DNA of 33,366 nucleotides from Candidatus Avelusimicrobium caledoniensis (lineage in GTDB: Bacteria; Elusimicrobiota; Elusimicrobia; Elusimicrobiales; Elusimicrobiaceae): the NCBI GenBank assembly GCA_900315795.1, contig ONAM01000012.1, positions 1-33,366 on the forward strand. The letters run 5' to 3'. The notes below the pieces were generated by a model. It saw only the letters and a list, made by a program, of their open reading frames with translations, made no database searches and had not been told where the DNA came from. Both the position numbers and the translations under genes were made by a program. The stretch's first letter is position 1. The number at the start of each line of letters is the position of its first letter. This document shows, piece by piece, positions 15,048-23,879 of this stretch.

Positions 15048-15389
15048 TTACTCCCCGGCGCGCAACTGTTCTGCCAATGTTTCTATTTCTTGCGCTTTGG
15101 TTTTTACATAATCGCTGGAAACGGACGTTTCGGCCAGTACCATTTCGCGCATCGGCCGGATGAGCCCCGTGCTTGCTTCCAGTCCCGCCACTTGATTTTC
15201 TAACTCTTGGCGGTGCTTTTTAGCAATATATTCTGGCGTGTCAGCCCACTCGCCATTTTCAATAGGACGGTCGGTTTGTTTTAACTCAAGCCCGGTATAT
15301 TGCGGCATAAACTTGAGCGTGTTTTCAATACGGGTTTTGTCCGTATCGTGTAATTTAATTTGTCCGTCTTGTTCAATGTAATAGGTCAT
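15048..15389 (-). CDS. Phage tail-fibre-associated protein, possible fibre chaperone
   Basis: A 113-residue protein starting MTYYIEQDGQIKLHDTDK, preceded by AAGGAG. The N-terminal part (FMPQYTGLELKQTDRPIENGEWADT) has the short, polar, beta-type style of tail-fibre assembly proteins. The rest is helical (KKHRQELENQVAGLEAS...ETLAEQLRAG). Directly downstream of the tail-fibre gene, the usual position for such a chaperone. No firm homology. Confidence 0.55.
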   Translation of the reverse strand: MTYYIEQDGQIKLHDTDKTRIENTLKFMPQYTGLELKQTDRPIENGEWADTPEYIAKKHRQELENQVAGLEASTGLIRPMREMVLAETSVSSDYVKTKAQEIETLAEQLRAGE

Positions 15390-15399
15390 AGTTTTCTCC

Positions 15400-17031
15400 T
15401 TAATTAGGTTTTGCGCCTTCGGCGTAAATAAATTTAAAATACGCAGTTGTTCCAAGTGCCGAATAAACAACTGTATACATATCGCCTTTTTTCACAGGAA
15501 GCAAAGTAAATATATTGATATCAGCATGACTTCCCCAAACAAATGCCCTCATGTTATTACAGTCAATAGTAATATTTTGCAAAGCAGCCGTTGTCATTTT
15601 TGCTAAAGCAACAAAACCGTCCGCCGGAGCAGTATAAGTAGAACCGGAAATTCCCAAAGTCAAATCAATATACTGGTTACTTGGCATCGCCATCTTTGCC
15701 GCTACGGCCTTACCCGCATCGGACAAATTATCTAAATTCACATCCGCCTTACCGGATAATGCCGTCTGAAACTGGGCAGCTTGCGCGGTACTGGCGGGGA
15801 CAGCGGCGTTGTAGGCGCACACCCACGGGTAGAGTGTAGTATGAGCCGGAGTTACCGTATCGGATGCCCCATAGATGGAAGACGAACGGGAGGCATTAAA
15901 TCCCCAACGCACCCCATACCCTTCGCGGGTGTTGGACTGATAATCAGTTGTATTACTCGCTTCATTATAAAAAGCTCCATACGCATTAGAAACACCGGCC
16001 AACCCCGTTGGGCTCATCCCCCCCGTGATATTAGGCAGACCCGCTCCGTGTTGCGAAATACCGTCCGTAACATTGGCCATTTTGATATAGTGGACTAACT
16101 TAGGAAGACGGATCGTTTTATGTTCCGTATCCAGTACGTATTTCGGGCATTCGCCGTAGGTGGATAAAGCCGTTTCGTAATCGGCGGCAGAAATTTGCAG
16201 TTCACTGTGCGTGCTTACCCACGCATAAAATTCGGGGTACAACGTGTCAACGGAGGAAATAGTTTCCCCGGTAAACAACGGAAGTGCGCCCCGGTTGTCG
16301 GTGGCCAGTGAACTTTGGGAATAATAAATTTCACCCACTTGCTTACCCAACGTATGTTCGGCGTAATACTGCGCGGACTGGGCAGCCGTTTGGGCAGCGG
16401 AAACAGATTGGGATAGTTCCGCTTGTATGGTTTGTGCCTGAGCGGTCAAATCGTTAAGAGCCGTTTGTTTGGCTTGCGCAATATCCGATGAAGCCGTCTG
16501 GGCCGTCTGCGTGGCGGAGGCGGCACTTTGCTGAGCCGTTTGGGCCGCACTAGCCGCTTGACTGGAAGCCGTTACCGCATCTTGTTTAGCGGCCAAAATG
16601 TTGGCCAAAAAAGTATCGGTTTCTAAACTTTCAGGTTGGGTAGAAACGGGGTATTTGATACAGCGGTCTACTTTTTCCGCTAATTCTTGGGTAATAAGTG
16701 TAAGCTTATCATACCCTTGTTCTAACACTTCTGCGTCCAACTCGCCTTGACGGAGTAAATCTATCTCTTGGGTAGAAGGCGTCTGGCGCACCAATGTAAT
16801 TTTCCACCCGGTAGCGAGCGGATCTTTTCCGCTGGCAACCGTCGGATACGTAAGTGTATCCATGGCCGCATTAAGTTCATAATCTGCGTTGATTTTGGTT
16901 TCGTACCCGGCCGGGGAAGTTAAATAAACCTGTAAATCTTGCGCATCGGTTAGCGGAAAATCTACTTCCCACACACGGGTGAGTCCGTTACCCGCATAAA
17001 TACGTTTTGTAAGTTGCATTGAAACTGTCAT
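15400..17031 (-). CDS. Tail fibre protein (T7-like N-terminal anchor)
   Basis: A 543-residue protein. Residues 1-130 (RIYAGNGLTRVWEVDFPL...GTL-type beta strands, TQEIDLLRQGELDAEVLEQGYDK) resemble the T7 fibre domain that binds the tail. Residues about 150-235 are a long Ala/Gln/Ser coiled coil. A collar-like region follows with HGAGLPNITGG and PWVCAYNAA, then a beta-rich C-terminal receptor-binding domain. It sets host range. RBS TAGGAG. Between the gp15-like and chaperone-like genes. Confidence 0.85.
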   Translation of the reverse strand: MTVSMQLTKRIYAGNGLTRVWEVDFPLTDAQDLQVYLTSPAGYETKINADYELNAAMDTLTYPTVASGKDPLATGWKITLVRQTPSTQEIDLLRQGELDAEVLEQGYDKLTLITQELAEKVDRCIKYPVSTQPESLETDTFLANILAAKQDAVTASSQAASAAQTAQQSAASATQTAQTASSDIAQAKQTALNDLTAQAQTIQAELSQSVSAAQTAAQSAQYYAEHTLGKQVGEIYYSQSSLATDNRGALPLFTGETISSVDTLYPEFYAWVSTHSELQISAADYETALSTYGECPKYVLDTEHKTIRLPKLVHYIKMANVTDGISQHGAGLPNITGGMSPTGLAGVSNAYGAFYNEASNTTDYQSNTREGYGVRWGFNASRSSSIYGASDTVTPAHTTLYPWVCAYNAAVPASTAQAAQFQTALSGKADVNLDNLSDAGKAVAAKMAMPSNQYIDLTLGISGSTYTAPADGFVALAKMTTAALQNITIDCNNMRAFVWGSHADINIFTLLPVKKGDMYTVVYSALGTTAYFKFIYAEGAKPN

Positions 17032-17040
17032 GTTATTCTC

Positions 17041-18267
17041 CTAGCATGTTAATAATGTTTTTATTTCCTTCCAAAGTTGCAAACGGTCTTGCTCATCGGC
17101 CGCGCCGCTTAACACGGTATAAACCGCTTGGGTAATTTCTTGTTCGTCAAACCCTTGCTTACGCATAAACGCACGCATACCGCGGCATAACCACTCATCG
17201 GCCCGGCTTTGCTTTCCGCCTGCCCGACTTTGCACTACCGCCTGCAAACGGAAATAATCACACGCCGCACATTGGCCTTTATCCAATGCTTTATCAACGT
17301 CAAGTTCCCCGTTAAAATAATTTTTAACAAACCAGTTTTGTTGGGCGGGTGTGGCCGGGTTGTCTGACGAATAAATCACGCGGCGTGCCCGGGCCGCCCC
17401 GGTTGCATCTAACACCGTTTGCGCATCTAACAAAGCCGCTTGTTCGCGGGTATTTAATTGCGCTAATTGGCTAAATAAATCCGCTTGTTGCGCCGCTTGT
17501 TGACGATACTTACCGGCGGCTAATTGCGTGATTTCCGCATGGATCTGTTCGCGCAAATCATCGTCCGGCTCATTTAATTGGGCAAGTGCTTTTTCTTGCA
17601 CTTGCTGCCCACTTAACGAAGGTTCGTTTGCGTGTTGCCATAATTTCCGGGCTTGTGCACGTGCAAAAGCATGACGGATTTGCCCGGCACAACGCTGCTT
17701 TACCATCTCGGGCAAATGGACAGATTGCGCTTCCAATACTTGATCGGCTGTTTGCCAATCTGCGTTAGACAATGAACGTGCAATATGTTTTTCTACCGTT
17801 TCTGCGCGCAATTGTTTGACCGCTTGCTCGGACTCCTGCGCCGACATACCGTTTTCTTGCATACGGGCTTGAAAAGCAGGTAATTGTAATTCCAAATACG
17901 CCTGTAACGACTGGTTATCGGGCGTCAGCTCGCCCACTTGGCGCGTCCACGCGCGCTCCTGGTCCAGTGCTTGTGCACGGTGTTGCTGTAAGGCCGAGGT
18001 TTCTTCTTGCTTAGCGGTTTGGCGCAGTGCCGCATAATCCCACGCGGCGGGCGAGTGTACATTTTTTTCGCTGAAGTGAGAAACGGCAAATTTATCCAAA
18101 AACTCCGTAGTGACTGTTTGCTGTTTCCCAAGTTGAGTGCGCAACGCATCTGCCAATTCAAAGCGCACATCGGTTGTATTTTCCGTCGGAGTTATGTTTA
18201 CAGCGGGGGCTGGAGTAACCGGTTTTATTTCGGGTGTTTCTTGATGAGAAACTGGCACAATTGGCAT
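17041..18267 (-). CDS. Internal virion protein, gp15-like (candidate)
   Basis: A 408-residue, strongly helical, Gln/Ala/Arg-rich protein with no membrane segment or catalytic motif (for example ALRQTAKQEETSALQQHRA, LAQLNTREQAALLDAQTVL). Composition and its place between the gp14-like and tail-fibre genes match the T7-type ejectosome protein gp15, which is expelled into the cell to help DNA entry. RBS AGGAGG. Identity is inferred from position and composition. Confidence 0.55.
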   Translation of the reverse strand: MPIVPVSHQETPEIKPVTPAPAVNITPTENTTDVRFELADALRTQLGKQQTVTTEFLDKFAVSHFSEKNVHSPAAWDYAALRQTAKQEETSALQQHRAQALDQERAWTRQVGELTPDNQSLQAYLELQLPAFQARMQENGMSAQESEQAVKQLRAETVEKHIARSLSNADWQTADQVLEAQSVHLPEMVKQRCAGQIRHAFARAQARKLWQHANEPSLSGQQVQEKALAQLNEPDDDLREQIHAEITQLAAGKYRQQAAQQADLFSQLAQLNTREQAALLDAQTVLDATGAARARRVIYSSDNPATPAQQNWFVKNYFNGELDVDKALDKGQCAACDYFRLQAVVQSRAGGKQSRADEWLCRGMRAFMRKQGFDEQEITQAVYTVLSGAADEQDRLQLWKEIKTLLTC

Positions 18268-18269
18268 AT

Positions 18270-18761
18270 TTAAAAACCTCCTATAAAACGGGATAACGCC
18301 GCGCCGATACCAAACCCGGACGAGCCCTTAAACGACGCTAAGCGATTCGCTAAGGCCAACTCTTTGAGGGCGCGAATTTTTTCAGCCGCTTGCGCATTGT
18401 TTTGAGCTACGGATACTTGCAAATTATCCGATACTGATTTTTCATCTAACAACGCCTGAAAACGGCTGTTTTTAAGAATATATTGCACCGTTGCGGAGTC
18501 GCCGCGTAACCCGGAAGCCGCAAAATTATTTTGGCGGCTGGCTTGCGTTTGGCGGTAATTCTGATATACATTACGCGCCTGTTCGGCCGCCGATTGCAAC
18601 AAATACGTATTTTTCTGTTGGGCCGCCGCGGCTATTAAGTCCGCCTGATTTTGCGCCTCTGCGGCACGGCGGCGGTACGTGGCTGACGCTGTACGATTTT
18701 TATATAACTCTTGCAGAAAAGTAGTCAGTCCCTTTTCTACTCCGTCTAAGACATCTCCCAT
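18270..18761 (-). CDS. Internal virion protein, gp14-like
   Basis: A 163-residue helical, Ala/Gln-rich protein. The pattern of N-terminal helix, YRRRAAEAQNQADLIAAAAQQ, SRQNNFAASGLRGDSATVQ and a Gly/Phe-rich hydrophobic C-terminus (FKGSSGFGIGAALSRFIGGF) matches virion core proteins of the T7 gp14 type, which form a pore in the outer membrane during ejection. RBS GGAGGA. The third core protein, a large gp16-like transglycosylase, is not present. Confidence 0.65.
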   Translation of the reverse strand: MGDVLDGVEKGLTTFLQELYKNRTASATYRRRAAEAQNQADLIAAAAQQKNTYLLQSAAEQARNVYQNYRQTQASRQNNFAASGLRGDSATVQYILKNSRFQALLDEKSVSDNLQVSVAQNNAQAAEKIRALKELALANRLASFKGSSGFGIGAALSRFIGGF

Positions 18762-18864
18762 ATTTCCTCCTAAATTAAGACATAATTAAAAGCCGGCTCC
18801 TTACAAATTTTTCTTTCCGCGCGTAAAAACGTATAATAAAAGAAATTACATCTAAGGAGCGTAT

Positions 18865-19617
18865 ATGATAAATCTGTTGATTTTCTTGTTGTTTGTTTTA
18901 GCCGTCGTATACGGTTTGTTCTTTCTGTTTTTTAAAGTGATTTGGTTACTGTTTAAAAAACACGCCAACAAATGGCCGCTTATTTTGGCAGGGATCAGCA
19001 CCGTTTTGTCCGGTGTTATGCTAGCCATGTTAGTTTGGTGGGGTGTGAGTTTAATCATAACGCCGTTTCTGCCCATGCACCAACGCATCGCTGATAACCC
19101 GCAACCCATTTACGGCGTTCGCACATATACCGACCCGCAATATGCGTTTACGTTGCAAGTGCCCGACGGTATGGACTATTCCGATTGGATGTCTTTTGAG
19201 GGTGTTGCATTTAAACTCGGCATCAATACGAACCTATTTAAAAAAGACGAAGCCGGTAAAGAAATTACAGGGCCGGCGGTGTTATCGGTACTAATCCGGC
19301 AAACACAAAATATAGATGAAAACCAACCTTTTGCCGTCTTAGAACAAGAATTGGCTAAGGTAGCGCAAGACCGTCGGTTGGATATTCAAAAAGCATCTGC
19401 GCTTAACTTGGACGGACACCCGGCCTATTACCTTTCGGGCATTGCTTACACCAATAAAGGGCCTCTGCCCGTGTGGATGCAAGCCCTGTATCAAGACGGT
19501 GCAATTATTTACGTGATTTCGTTGGAAATAAGTGACCAGAAAATCACTCAAAGTGACGCAGAAGCCCTCGTGTCTAGTTTACGTCCGCTGACGATTGCGC
19601 CCACAAGTGCCAACTGA
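18865..19617 (+). CDS. Membrane-anchored protein of unknown function, plus-strand insertion in the late operon
   Basis: A 250-residue protein with two or three N-terminal transmembrane helices (residues 2-30 and about 37-73) and an extracytoplasmic domain of about 160 residues (TYTDPQYAFTLQVPDGMDYSDW...LDGHPAYYLSGIAYTNKGPLP...SDAEALVSSLRPL). The pattern resembles single-domain proteins of the PsbP/DUF1795 style, without firm homology. It runs against the surrounding phage genes, with its own RBS AAGGAG, a TATAAT near 18832 and a terminator at 19638. This is the layout of a lysogeny-expressed moron. Superinfection exclusion is a guess. Confidence 0.75.
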   Translation: MINLLIFLLFVLAVVYGLFFLFFKVIWLLFKKHANKWPLILAGISTVLSGVMLAMLVWWGVSLIITPFLPMHQRIADNPQPIYGVRTYTDPQYAFTLQVPDGMDYSDWMSFEGVAFKLGINTNLFKKDEAGKEITGPAVLSVLIRQTQNIDENQPFAVLEQELAKVAQDRRLDIQKASALNLDGHPAYYLSGIAYTNKGPLPVWMQALYQDGAIIYVISLEISDQKITQSDAEALVSSLRPLTIAPTSAN

Positions 19618-19637
19618 GTAACGGTATCTGTTTTTTG

Positions 19638-19669
19638 ACGGGCTTGCCCACAAGGCAAGCCCGTTTTTT
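19638..19669 (+). terminator. Intrinsic terminator of the plus-strand insertion gene
   Basis: ACGGGCTTGCC (19638-19648), loop CACAA, GGCAAGCCCGT (19654-19664), then T run. There is no T run on the minus strand, so it acts on the plus-strand gene only. Confidence 0.9.
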
Positions 19670-22277
19670 ACGCCATGCGACACAGCAGAGCCAACAAAGT
19701 TACCGGTAGCGGATCCTCTTGCGTAAATATCACCGACGGCGTAAGCGTATGCGTACCGGACAGAGGCAACATATAACTGGCGGTTTTTAAAGATAGCGGC
19801 GTATTGTACGGCTCGGTCATACGTTGGATGATTTCTTCGCCGGTTTCGTCCTTCAGACTAACCGTCCCACCGCGGCTGTCCACCAGTTGCAACGTCACGG
19901 AAACTACCCGCTTTTTAGTATCGGGGCCTTGTCCGTTTTCCAAATAAGACACCAGCGGGAGCGTCTGTATTTTTGATTGGTATGTTAATCCCACATGCAC
20001 ACATTTCATCGCCCGCGGCAATGTAATCGCTCCGTTACTAACTTCCAACCCGGTAAGCGGACTCCCTTCGGCAAGTACACCTACGGTTTTGCCCTCCAAA
20101 TGGGAAAGCCCGGTTACTTGCGTAAAAGCCGTATCTGATTTTTTTGACACGCTTGCATCTAAAAATACTTGGTCTTGCGGCTCTTTGCTAGCCAAACGCG
20201 GGAGTAATTTTTCAATACAATAACCGTTGGCCCGTTGCACGACAAACCATACTTCATCATATCCCCGGTTCGGAATTGTGCATACGCTGCGATACTGTCC
20301 TTGCGTATTATGATGCGACCACGCACACACGTTATGTTCCGCTACGTACGTTAGCGACGCTATCCCCCCATCGGAAAGCACGCACCAAATTAAATTATCC
20401 GGCTCTTGCTGGTAAGCTACTTCTTTAATTTCTTTGTTTTGAAATAAATGCTTGGCACAGAGCGTTAAATCTTCCCCCGTGTAAGAAGCCGAAGTATAGT
20501 TATAATAAAAATCGCGCAAAGACGCACCGCGTGCTTGCACGTAAAGTGCCCGGTTTCCCACCATGACTACCGACGTGCGGCTTGATCCGCGTTCACTTTG
20601 TTGTTCAATTTGGATATTGTACGGCGTTAGCGCACCCGGGGCCGATAACGTCCACTCGCTTCCGGCCGTAAAAACAAGTAGCCGTCCGGCGGCTGCCACT
20701 TGATGAATAGCGTTCAATTTTTTACCGGACAAGTTAATGCTGATAGAATCGGAATCTAACAAGGCACCACGGGCGTGGCCAAAATCGCTGTACGCTCCCG
20801 TCTTAGAAAACCACAAGGTTTGCGGTTCTGCGTACGTCCCGGCAAGGCCCAGCCGGTCTTGATAGAAAAACACGCACGATGCATAGCCGTTTTTCGGGCT
20901 AAAAGAACCCTCGGCCCAATCGCTGGTCCAATCTAATGCACCGCACGGACGCTCTAAATTTACTTTGACTTGTTGCGGCGAAATATATTCTTCCACTACC
21001 GCTACGCCTTCTTGTTTAAACGCTTCGGCGGACAATTCATAACCGGCTTGCCCGGTAATCTGGCACGCCCGCAAGCGCAACTGATAAATAGTTCCCGTGT
21101 CTTCCAAGGTGCCGAAAGCCACCGTGTTATCATCGGCGCTAGTGCGGATAAAATACTTAACGGCCTGCCACGTTGCGCCCAAATCTTCCGATTTTTCCAA
21201 TACGATCGTCCCCGTCCACGTGCCGGATGTTTGTACGCGCCAATCGCAAGAAGATTTTATCACGCTTGAGAGGTCTTCGTAGCCAAGCGTGCCGGTTTGG
21301 TACTGGCTTTCTAATGCGTGCGTCACGCTAAAGCGTGCGCCGACGTGTAGCGGCGTAAATAAATCAAAATCGCTTTCCAACAGATACGTGGTATCGCCTA
21401 TAACGACCGTACCGCCGGAATTTACCCCGCCGCTAAGGGCTTGTTCAATGACAATAGCCGGCTCGTGGGCAAAACTGTCGCGGTACGTTAAACGTAGTAC
21501 GGCCCCGTTCCAATTTCCCCCTGTCGCCACCGGAGAAGCAATTTTAATCACACCGCCTAAATTGGTGGCCGTGAGCCCGCTGGCGTTGTAGCGGGTATTA
21601 AACGCGTTGACCAAAGCGGTAATGTTTAGCCCGTAATCTTCGGCTACGTAAAAAAGCTCGTTCTGAAAATAGCCGTATACAAAATAACGATTATCCACCA
21701 CGGGCGCAAAAGAAAGTGTAGCCGCCACACCGGTTACTTCTTGGCTTTCTTGGGAAGTGGTAATGCGCAATTTATGGTTTTCCTGGGTATTAGCCAGTTG
21801 AAACGGCCCGAATTGTACCGGCTGTTGGGCCAGTGTAAACCGCCCTTGCGCTACGCGCGATAACCCATAAAGCGGATAATTAGGGTGGGCAAGAAATAGT
21901 TTCTGGTCGTACTGGGCAAAAGACAAAGATGCCAAATCGTCCGCCGCATACGGCGAGGTAATCTCATACGGATCGCCATTATCGTCAAGCACCTGCCCGG
22001 CGGAGGTATATACGCGGATATATTGGTGGCCAAACTCCAGCACATACGATTCTTCTTCCCCTACAACAAACGGAATAATCCGACAGGATTTATCCGTATA
22101 TTTAGCCGTACCCATGTAGGCCGTACCCGGGCGGTTGGAAACACCCCCTTGCGGATGAATGACAACGTTGCATGCTTCTTGTAACCACGTAGCATACGCC
22201 GTGCTGTCTACCCGGGCCGCCAAAGACGGGCTGACTTCTCCCCCGGAAAAAGACGGTTGAATATGACGGGTAAACAT
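19668..22277 (-). CDS. Tail tubular protein B-like (T7 gp12-type tail nozzle)
   Basis: An 869-residue beta-rich virion protein. The N-terminus (FTRHIQPSFSGGEVSPSLAA, then ACNVVIHPQGGVSNRPGTAY) is a signature of a large podovirus tail nozzle/stabilisation family. Further motifs include VLEFGHQYIRVYT, LFLAHPNYPLYGLSR and QDRLGLAG...FSKTGAYSDF. It forms the distal tail tube through which DNA leaves. Its ATG overlaps the upstream gp11-like stop (TAATG), showing coupling. Confidence 0.85.
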   Translation of the reverse strand: MFTRHIQPSFSGGEVSPSLAARVDSTAYATWLQEACNVVIHPQGGVSNRPGTAYMGTAKYTDKSCRIIPFVVGEEESYVLEFGHQYIRVYTSAGQVLDDNGDPYEITSPYAADDLASLSFAQYDQKLFLAHPNYPLYGLSRVAQGRFTLAQQPVQFGPFQLANTQENHKLRITTSQESQEVTGVAATLSFAPVVDNRYFVYGYFQNELFYVAEDYGLNITALVNAFNTRYNASGLTATNLGGVIKIASPVATGGNWNGAVLRLTYRDSFAHEPAIVIEQALSGGVNSGGTVVIGDTTYLLESDFDLFTPLHVGARFSVTHALESQYQTGTLGYEDLSSVIKSSCDWRVQTSGTWTGTIVLEKSEDLGATWQAVKYFIRTSADDNTVAFGTLEDTGTIYQLRLRACQITGQAGYELSAEAFKQEGVAVVEEYISPQQVKVNLERPCGALDWTSDWAEGSFSPKNGYASCVFFYQDRLGLAGTYAEPQTLWFSKTGAYSDFGHARGALLDSDSISINLSGKKLNAIHQVAAAGRLLVFTAGSEWTLSAPGALTPYNIQIEQQSERGSSRTSVVMVGNRALYVQARGASLRDFYYNYTSASYTGEDLTLCAKHLFQNKEIKEVAYQQEPDNLIWCVLSDGGIASLTYVAEHNVCAWSHHNTQGQYRSVCTIPNRGYDEVWFVVQRANGYCIEKLLPRLASKEPQDQVFLDASVSKKSDTAFTQVTGLSHLEGKTVGVLAEGSPLTGLEVSNGAITLPRAMKCVHVGLTYQSKIQTLPLVSYLENGQGPDTKKRVVSVTLQLVDSRGGTVSLKDETGEEIIQRMTEPYNTPLSLKTASYMLPLSGTHTLTPSVIFTQEDPLPVTLLALLCRMA

Positions 22278-22858
22278 TAGCGCACCTCCGTAAAAGCGTC
22301 CGACGGGGCAGGCGTGACAAAGCTTTCCGAAGCGTTACTGCGGCGGGCTTCTTCCAAACTAAGCGTGTATTTTTGTAATAACTGGGCCGCCAGTTGGGTA
22401 TCGGCCGTCAAGGCAACGGCCAAATCGCAAGCCAGTGCGAGCGAAAAACTCTTTACAAAAGCCGGGTCAAACAGGTTTTCATCGGTAATTCGGCGGGTAT
22501 ATTCCCCATAGGCCTGCCGGGACGGGGTTACAATGACCCGGCTGTGCAGATCGGCCCGGTAAAATTCTTGAAAATCTAACCGGGGGCAGTTTTGGTCAAA
22601 AACGCGGCGGAAAAAGAGCGCATCTACCGGATATTTATAAACAAACCGGCCTTGCGTATCGCTTTGGTCCTCCAATAAACTCAACGGTTCTTGAACTCCG
22701 GCAAAGGCCCAGTTATGGGTGCGTAGGACTTCATCACGCACCGGAGCATAAAATAATTTGAGCCGGCGGGCCTTTTCATTTTCCTGTTCTAATGAGGTAA
22801 TTGGCGACTGCCCCAATTGCGCTAAGGCAAGATTACAAATACTTATTTTTGTTATCAT
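22277..22858 (-). CDS. Tail tubular protein A-like (T7 gp11-type head-tail adaptor)
   Basis: A 193-residue protein beginning ICNLALAQLGQSPITSLEQ, followed by ARRLKLFYAPVRDEVLRTHNW and ending ARRSNASESF. This is the well-conserved pattern of gp11-like adaptors that link portal and nozzle in podoviruses. RBS GGAG. It follows a 628-bp non-coding, partly A+T-only region, an odd gap in a phage late operon. Confidence 0.85.
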   Translation of the reverse strand: MITKISICNLALAQLGQSPITSLEQENEKARRLKLFYAPVRDEVLRTHNWAFAGVQEPLSLLEDQSDTQGRFVYKYPVDALFFRRVFDQNCPRLDFQEFYRADLHSRVIVTPSRQAYGEYTRRITDENLFDPAFVKSFSLALACDLAVALTADTQLAAQLLQKYTLSLEEARRSNASESFVTPAPSDAFTEVR

Positions 22859-23486
22859 TTTTATACTCCATTTTTAATTTTACTTATTTTTTAATATAAA
22901 TTTTTTTATAATAAATTTAATTTTATTGAAAATTTAAGTATTTATTTTTTTAAATATATTTTTTGTAAATATAAATTTTAATAAAATTAGATATATTAAA
23001 ATTTATATATAATTTTAAAAATACTTAAATTTTAAGTATTTTTATTTTTATAGTTATTTTTGAGTCAAAATTAGGTGCCTTTATTTTTTATCAAACAATT
23101 GTAAGTTATTTTGCTGTAACCACTCTAAAAAAATAACTAGTTTTAATTATTTATCTGAAAACTCAGCGTGTGCTGATAAAATGACTATTTTTTTACAATG
23201 TTTTTTTCCGGGTTGGGGTCTTTTTCATACATTTTCCCCCTTTAAAACCAGAAAAAGACACTTTTTTACCCCGATTTTGAGCAAAAACGGCCCAAAATAC
23301 AGTTTTTTACCATTTTCCCCTATACGGATAACCCAAAAAGCGGATTTTTACGTCTTATTTTAACCTCGTTTGATAAAACGGGCCTGAATTTTGGGGGTCA
23401 TAAAGATTTTTGTTCTTTTATGCGTTGGCAGTTTGGGGAGCGGGTAGCCGGAAAACCGCCCGCTCCCCGGGGGTCAGGCACAACGC
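22859..23486. other. Gene-free region with extreme A+T tract
   Basis: No credible gene. Bases 22861-23060 contain only 11 G or C in 200. A 27-bp palindrome (AAAAATACTTAAA, T, TTTAAGTATTTTT; 23017-23043) lies there, and a related AATTTAAGTATTT occurs near 22931. From about 23180 to 23360 the motif TTTTTTAC recurs three or four times on the plus strand. It separates the capsid cement and gp11-like genes. Possible roles: regulatory or nucleoid-protein binding site, origin, or a decayed insertion. Confidence 0.6.
23435..23468. other. Strong hairpin after the cement gene
   Basis: GGGGAGCGGG (23435-23444) pairs with CCCGCTCCCC (23459-23468) with an inner CGG-AAAA-CCG. There is no T run on the minus strand, so it is not a standard terminator; it may protect or pause the late mRNA 3' of the highly expressed capsid genes. 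Confidence 0.6.
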
Positions 23487-23870
23487 TTAGTGCATATCAA
23501 CGGCATCGGTCAAGAAGCAAGAGACCTTTCCGGCAGTAGCGGTACCGGTTACCGTATATTTAGCACGCAAGTAGCGTTTAACACCTGCGGGCACGGCAGC
23601 GGCCAACAGCGATTTATTGGCTGTAAGCGCGGCCGCCAAGAAAGAAGCGGATGCCAATTCTACCGCATCTGAAAAGTTTTCATTTTCGGCGGTTTCCAAG
23701 GCCACTTTCATACCGGTTAGCCCCGCGAAGTCCACATCCACACGGCAGACGGCAAACAAAGCACCGGGTACAAAGTTTCCCGCGGCTTTCAAGTCCACGA
23801 TGTTGGTAGAAGCGGCCGTCGTGGTAACGGCTTGTTTTTCGGATAATACGCCATTTTGATCTAATAACAT
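23487..23870 (-). CDS. Bbp16-like capsid cement/decoration protein
   Basis: A 127-residue protein with the beta-rich pattern of the Bordetella phage BPP-1 Bbp16 group: LLDQNGVLSEKQAVTTTAAS, NIVDLKAAGNFVPG, VDVDFAGLTGMKVALETAEN and PAGVKRYLRAKYTVTGTATAG. Such proteins lie directly after the capsid gene and stabilise the shell, as here. RBS AGGAGG. Recognition is from memory of the family. Confidence 0.8.
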   Translation of the reverse strand: MLLDQNGVLSEKQAVTTTAASTNIVDLKAAGNFVPGALFAVCRVDVDFAGLTGMKVALETAENENFSDAVELASASFLAAALTANKSLLAAAVPAGVKRYLRAKYTVTGTATAGKVSCFLTDAVDMH

Positions 23871-23879
23871 AGTTTCCTC

